A stretch of DNA of 8,631 nucleotides from assembly GCA_009827205.1 (NCBI GenBank), contig WUAK01000109.1, forward strand, positions 1 to 8,631, given 5' to 3'. Numbering within the stretch: the first letter of the stretch is position 1; every line of letters begins with the position of its first letter. Below are positions 6,787 through 8,631 of the stretch, piece by piece. The notes under the pieces were generated by a model. It saw only the letters and a list, made by a program, of their open reading frames with translations. It searched no databases and was not told the DNA's origin. Made by a program: the position numbers and the translations under genes. This DNA is from Phycisphaeraceae bacterium. GTDB lineage: Bacteria > Planctomycetota > Phycisphaerae > Phycisphaerales > UBA1924.

Positions 6787-7685
6787 CAGCGCTGGTCCCC
6801 AAGCTGCGACAACAGACGATACTCCTTCGGGAGCCTCGCGATCAGCACAACGATGGCCCTTCTGCGCACCGGTGCGACCCCGCCAGCTTCAACAGATGTC
6901 AGCATCGCCTCACCTACGGTTGGCACCGCGGGCAAGGGGGGACCGGCTTCAGCGTTCACCGCCGCAGCCCGCTCCGGGTTGATGATCTCCATCGGGTCAA
7001 ATTCCGGAGCGATTGGGACGAGCACGAGCGCCTCGTCCTTGCGCATCACAAAGCTCGCAGAGAGTTCGGGGAAGATCAACCCTTGTTTTTCGATCGGGGT
7101 TTGGTCCCCCACGGAAAAGTCAACAACGCTTGATGGGCGCTGCCACCGCTGGAGTTGCACGCATAACTCGGTCTGCATCTCCGGGCCTTCGGCACCGGGC
7201 ACAACCCAGCACCTTGTGAGCATCCTGAGTTTGCCGCGTTGGGTGCGCATCTGGCCGTCGGCGAGCGAGAGAAGCTGGCCCGACTCGACGCGCCTGCCCG
7301 GGAGCGTTTCGCGCCAGTCGGGCAGGACGCCGAACCAGTCCTGCTGTTCCGGGCCGACAAGCAGCATGCGTCCGCGCGCGAGGTTGAGTTCGTCGATTGG
7401 GATCGAGATGGGCATGAGCCCGCTCTGGCGCCACGCTGTGCGCTGCGAATCGAGCATGGGTGTGGGTCTGCGCTGATAGCTGTCGATCATCTCTGCGATG
7501 AGATCGTCTTGATCCTCGATCGCCCAGACACGGAGCTCAAGCCCCTGCTGATTCCCCTCGACAACCGGTCGATCGACGTCGGGCCGTTCCCACGGCGCGG
7601 GGCCTGGCGGGATGCCCGATGCGCCACCCCCGCCGCCGCACGCGGTGCAGAGAACGCACAGCAGCAGCGGGAGGAATTGCTTCAT
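6786..7685 (-). CDS. Predicted lipoprotein of unknown function
   Basis: I do not recognise the family. The 299-residue product begins with a short lipoprotein signal (MKQFLPLLLCVLCTAC): Lys2, a hydrophobic core, and Cys16 as the likely lipidated residue, followed by five glycines and a Pro-rich linker (to about 40). The residue at -3 from the cysteine is Cys rather than the usual Leu, so the lipobox is slightly atypical. The remainder is soluble, with a mixed alpha/beta look: GLELRVWAIEDQDDLIAEM (48-66), MLLVGPEQQDWFGVLPDW (107-124), SFVMRKDEALVLVPIAP (211-227), and a C-terminal strand RRRAIVVLIARLPKEYRLL (274-292). Two further cysteines (159 and 175) could form a disulfide. The ATG at 7685 overlaps the LOG stop as ATGA, with AGAGGA close upstream, and the stop overlaps the antiporter start. 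It is therefore tightly co-expressed with both. It would sit in the inner or outer membrane, facing the periplasm. Confidence 0.8.
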   Translation of the reverse strand: MKQFLPLLLCVLCTACGGGGGASGIPPGPAPWERPDVDRPVVEGNQQGLELRVWAIEDQDDLIAEMIDSYQRRPTPMLDSQRTAWRQSGLMPISIPIDELNLARGRMLLVGPEQQDWFGVLPDWRETLPGRRVESGQLLSLADGQMRTQRGKLRMLTRCWVVPGAEGPEMQTELCVQLQRWQRPSSVVDFSVGDQTPIEKQGLIFPELSASFVMRKDEALVLVPIAPEFDPMEIINPERAAAVNAEAGPPLPAVPTVGEAMLTSVEAGGVAPVRRRAIVVLIARLPKEYRLLSQLGDQR

Positions 7686-8631
7686 GCGTCCTCTTTGCGT
7701 GGATCACACTTGTTGATACGGTCGATCAGCTTGCGCACGACCGCGAAGTTGTGACGCGTGTGCGTAAATACGAGCCTTGGCCTGTCGAGATGATCGTCCT
7801 CCTCGGCGTACGGGCCAGACTGCACGATCGAGCCCGACTTGACGAGCATCGCGAACTCGTCGTTGATCGAAGCGAGATCTTCCTCGCTGATCGCATAGTT
7901 CATGCGGATGATCAGGTCGTCGCGCACGTACCTGGAGCTGTGGTAGTTGCGGTAGAAGTTGACAATCTCTTCGACGCCTTCCTCGGCGGTTCTGCAGATC
8001 TTGTAGAGCTGGCGATCCTCGTCGTTGATCATGCCGTGGCCAAGGAGCTTCTCGGTCGCGAACTCGTGCCACTCGTCCCAGTACCGGATGCCATCGCCTT
8101 CGAGCAGAACGATCGGGATCATCGAGCTCTTGCCCGTCTGTACGAGTGTCAACACCTCGTACACCTCGTCCATCGTTCCGAAGCCGCCTGGGTAGACCGC
8201 GACCGCGTCGCACTGACTCAGGAACATCAGCTTGCGCGTAAAGAAGTAGCGGAAGTTGATCAGCTTCTCATCGCCAGCGATCACGGTGTTTGCGGAGGTC
8301 TCAAACGGCAGACGGATCGCGACACCGAAGCTCGCCTCCCGCCCCGGCCCTTCGTGGCCCGCCTTCATGATCCCGTCACCGGCACCGGTGATGGCCATCC
8401 ACTGATTCTCTGCCATCAGCCTGCTGAACTCGACGGCTGCTTTGTAGTCCGGATGAGTCTCGGGCGTTCGCGCCGATCCGAAGATCGTCACCTTCTTGAT
8501 GTCCGGGTACTGACCGAACACCCGGTAGGCGTAGCGGAGCTCCTTGACCGCGGCCGCCATGAGCTTGAGCTCACCCGTGTCGCGACCATCTGGCAGCAGC
8601 TTCAACGCCGCGGTCATCAGATCCTGCACGA
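7682..8631 (-). CDS. LOG-family (TIGR00730-type) Rossmann-fold protein, N-terminus beyond the window
   Basis: LOG proteins bind nucleoside monophosphates, and characterised members release the base from the ribose phosphate. Signature parts are visible: VTIFGSARTP (47-56 counting from the GTG at 8629), the glycine loop ITGAGDGIMKAGHEG (80-94), the helix FFTRKLMF (129-136), and the hallmark PGGFGTMDE (147-155) with its catalytic-type glutamate. The loop reads G-A-G-D-G rather than the common G-G-G-P-G. After the Rossmann core comes an extra C-terminal region of about 100 residues (about 210-315, rich in charged residues), absent from the short plant-type LOG enzymes. The frame is open to the right edge and the GTG at 8629 has no visible ribosome site, so the true start probably lies outside. 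It is the first gene in view of the four-gene minus-strand cluster. Proteins of this long subfamily often carry the wrong name 'cytochrome D ubiquinol oxidase subunit II'; nothing here supports that. Activity on cytokinin-type substrates is not implied. Confidence 0.88.
   Translation of the reverse strand, partial: VQDLMTAALKLLPDGRDTGELKLMAAAVKELRYAYRVFGQYPDIKKVTIFGSARTPETHPDYKAAVEFSRLMAENQWMAITGAGDGIMKAGHEGPGREASFGVAIRLPFETSANTVIAGDEKLINFRYFFTRKLMFLSQCDAVAVYPGGFGTMDEVYEVLTLVQTGKSSMIPIVLLEGDGIRYWDEWHEFATEKLLGHGMINDEDRQLYKICRTAEEGVEEIVNFYRNYHSSRYVRDDLIIRMNYAISEEDLASINDEFAMLVKSGSIVQSGPYAEEDDHLDRPRLVFTHTRHNFAVVRKLIDRINKCDPRKEDA

Noticed and set aside
6310..7476. 388-codon open frame on the plus strand, opposite the antiporter and lipoprotein genes
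   Set aside because: It lies antisense to two genes with clear family or signal features and tight overlaps. Its translation is low in hydrophobic order and shows no domain, as expected for a GC-rich shadow frame.

Overview
The window is GC-rich, gene-dense bacterial chromosome. It holds seven protein genes and no sign of mobile DNA, CRISPR, tRNA or rRNA. The gene set suggests Planctomycetota, probably a Phycisphaerae relative. This rests on the PilM/PilN pair with an FLPEDY-type PilN N-terminus, a futalosine-pathway menaquinone enzyme, an HD-GYP protein beginning MLRVSTISAKPGMKL, and a long-form LOG protein. The assignment comes from remembered family resemblance, not from a search.

Left part (1-2464, minus strand): mqnB (futalosine hydrolase) is followed by pilM and then by the start of a pilN-like gene that runs off the left edge. 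PilM and PilN form the cytoplasmic/inner-membrane platform of a type IV pilus or type II secretion machine, and the rest of that operon should lie beyond the edge. Bases 1-10 equal the 3' end of the Illumina TruSeq adapter, so the left edge is probably a contig end with untrimmed adapter.

Middle (2465-4441): a 123-base divergent intergenic region separates mqnB from a plus-strand gene for an HlyD/MacA-type membrane-fusion adaptor. The adaptor has a very long coiled coil and an unusual acidic, low-complexity tail of about 100 residues. No transporter partner gene is next to it. Its stop codon overlaps the stop of the convergent gene.

Right part (4438-8631, minus strand): a probable operon runs, in transcription order, LOG-family protein (5' end off the right edge), lipoprotein of unknown function, CaCA-type Na+/Ca2+ antiporter, and HD-GYP domain protein. 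The first two genes overlap by four bases (ATGA) and the next two by one base (TGATG). An 84-base gap precedes the HD-GYP gene. The HD-GYP protein keeps the metal ligands but departs from consensus in three signature positions.

Nothing here amounts to a clearly new multi-gene system. The points most worth following are the unknown lipoprotein locked between LOG and antiporter genes, the variant HD-GYP active site, the orphan adaptor with its acidic tail, and the adapter remnant at the edge.
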